DNA of 6,285 nt, taken from NCBI GenBank assembly GCA_947463105.1, contig CANHSD010000162.1, positions 1 through 6,285 of the forward strand. The letters are read 5' to 3'. The notes below the pieces were generated by a model that worked only from the letters and a program-made list of their open reading frames with translations, was not told where the DNA came from and made no database searches. The translations under genes were made by a program, and so were the position numbers. Below are positions 5,942 through 6,285 of the stretch, one piece after another; within the stretch, counting starts at the first letter, position 1, and each line of letters starts with the position of its first letter. The stretch comes from Chitinophagaceae bacterium (GTDB lineage: Bacteria; Bacteroidota; Bacteroidia; Chitinophagales; Chitinophagaceae).

Positions 5942-6285
5942 ATGTTAAAACCATCCACCAGAGGGGACCAGATGCCTGCCTCACCAATCAGGAAACTTGT
6001 ACCATTTGCAGAAGAGGCAAAAAAAAGAGGAATAAAAGTCCATCACCTCAATATTGGTCAGCCAGATATTGAAACCCCACCCTCAGTGTTGGATGCAGTA
6101 AGGCATGCAGATATCAGGGTATTGGCCTACAGCCATAGCGCAGGCAATGAATCCTACCGAAAAAAACTGGTCAGCTATTACAAAAAAGTGGGTATCCAAC
6201 TGGATGCCGGTGAAATCATCATCACTACCGGAGGAAGCGAGGCGATTGTTTTTGCCATGATGGCCTGTCTGGACGAGGGGGATGA
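5942..6285 (+). CDS. PLP-dependent class I/II aminotransferase, N-terminal part
   Basis: The first 114 residues of a fold-type I pyridoxal-phosphate aminotransferase, cut by the right edge of the window. The frame opens at ATG 5942; an in-frame stop (TAA, 5930-5932) lies just upstream, so no earlier ATG is available. Landmarks are MPASPIRKLVPFAEEAKKRG (11-30), the substrate-carboxylate block LNIGQPDIETP (36-46), AYSHSAGNESYRKKL (62-76; the YSxSxGxxxLR-like block of aspartate-type enzymes) and the cofactor-phosphate block TTGGSEAI (95-102). The catalytic lysine lies beyond the window. The family moves amino groups between an amino acid and a 2-oxoacid. The exact substrate (aspartate, branched-chain or aromatic) cannot be settled from this part. 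It is divergent from the DUF1573 pair. Confidence 0.92.
   Translation, partial: MLKPSTRGDQMPASPIRKLVPFAEEAKKRGIKVHHLNIGQPDIETPPSVLDAVRHADIRVLAYSHSAGNESYRKKLVSYYKKVGIQLDAGEIIITTGGSEAIVFAMMACLDEGD

Overview
The window looks like an ordinary chromosomal segment from a Bacteroidota bacterium, most likely of the Chitinophagales/Sphingobacteriia type. This is inferred from three things. The gene types fit: exported DUF1573 proteins, a single-chain fused E1 alpha/beta 2-oxoacid dehydrogenase, and the Bacteroidota variant of the YebC N-terminus. Shine-Dalgarno sequences are absent before the start codons. Several genes are preceded by boxes matching or nearly matching TAnnTTTG, the Bacteroidota -7 promoter element. 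No mobile element, phage gene, tRNA, rRNA or CRISPR array is visible.

Layout, left to right. A 12-TM-type amino acid permease (43-1536, +) ends at a strong intrinsic terminator (1557-1589). A YebC/PmpR-family gene (1647-2369, +) follows, with its own promoter packed against that terminator. It converges, 46 bp apart, on a long minus-strand gene (2416-4803) encoding E1 alpha and beta of a 2-oxoacid dehydrogenase complex in one polypeptide. Next come two minus-strand tandem paralogues of DUF1573, both with signal peptides and a CGCTTP motif (4951-5367 and 5417-5872), closed by a second strong terminator (4900-4928, minus). A divergent intergenic region (5873-5941) with two palindromes separates them from a plus-strand PLP aminotransferase that runs off the right edge (5942-6285).

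The genes do not form one pathway operon; most appear to be separate transcription units. There is a loose amino-acid theme: a permease, an aminotransferase that would make 2-oxoacids, and an E1 that would decarboxylate them. Nothing in the layout proves functional coupling. I see no clearly new biological system. The best items for a second look are the DUF1573 tandem pair with its palindromic control region, the E1 fusion with an unusually long linker and a variant thiamine-diphosphate motif, and two genes whose apparent promoter boxes sit exactly 4 nt before ATG, suggesting leaderless mRNAs. No gene-free stretch exceeds 120 bp.
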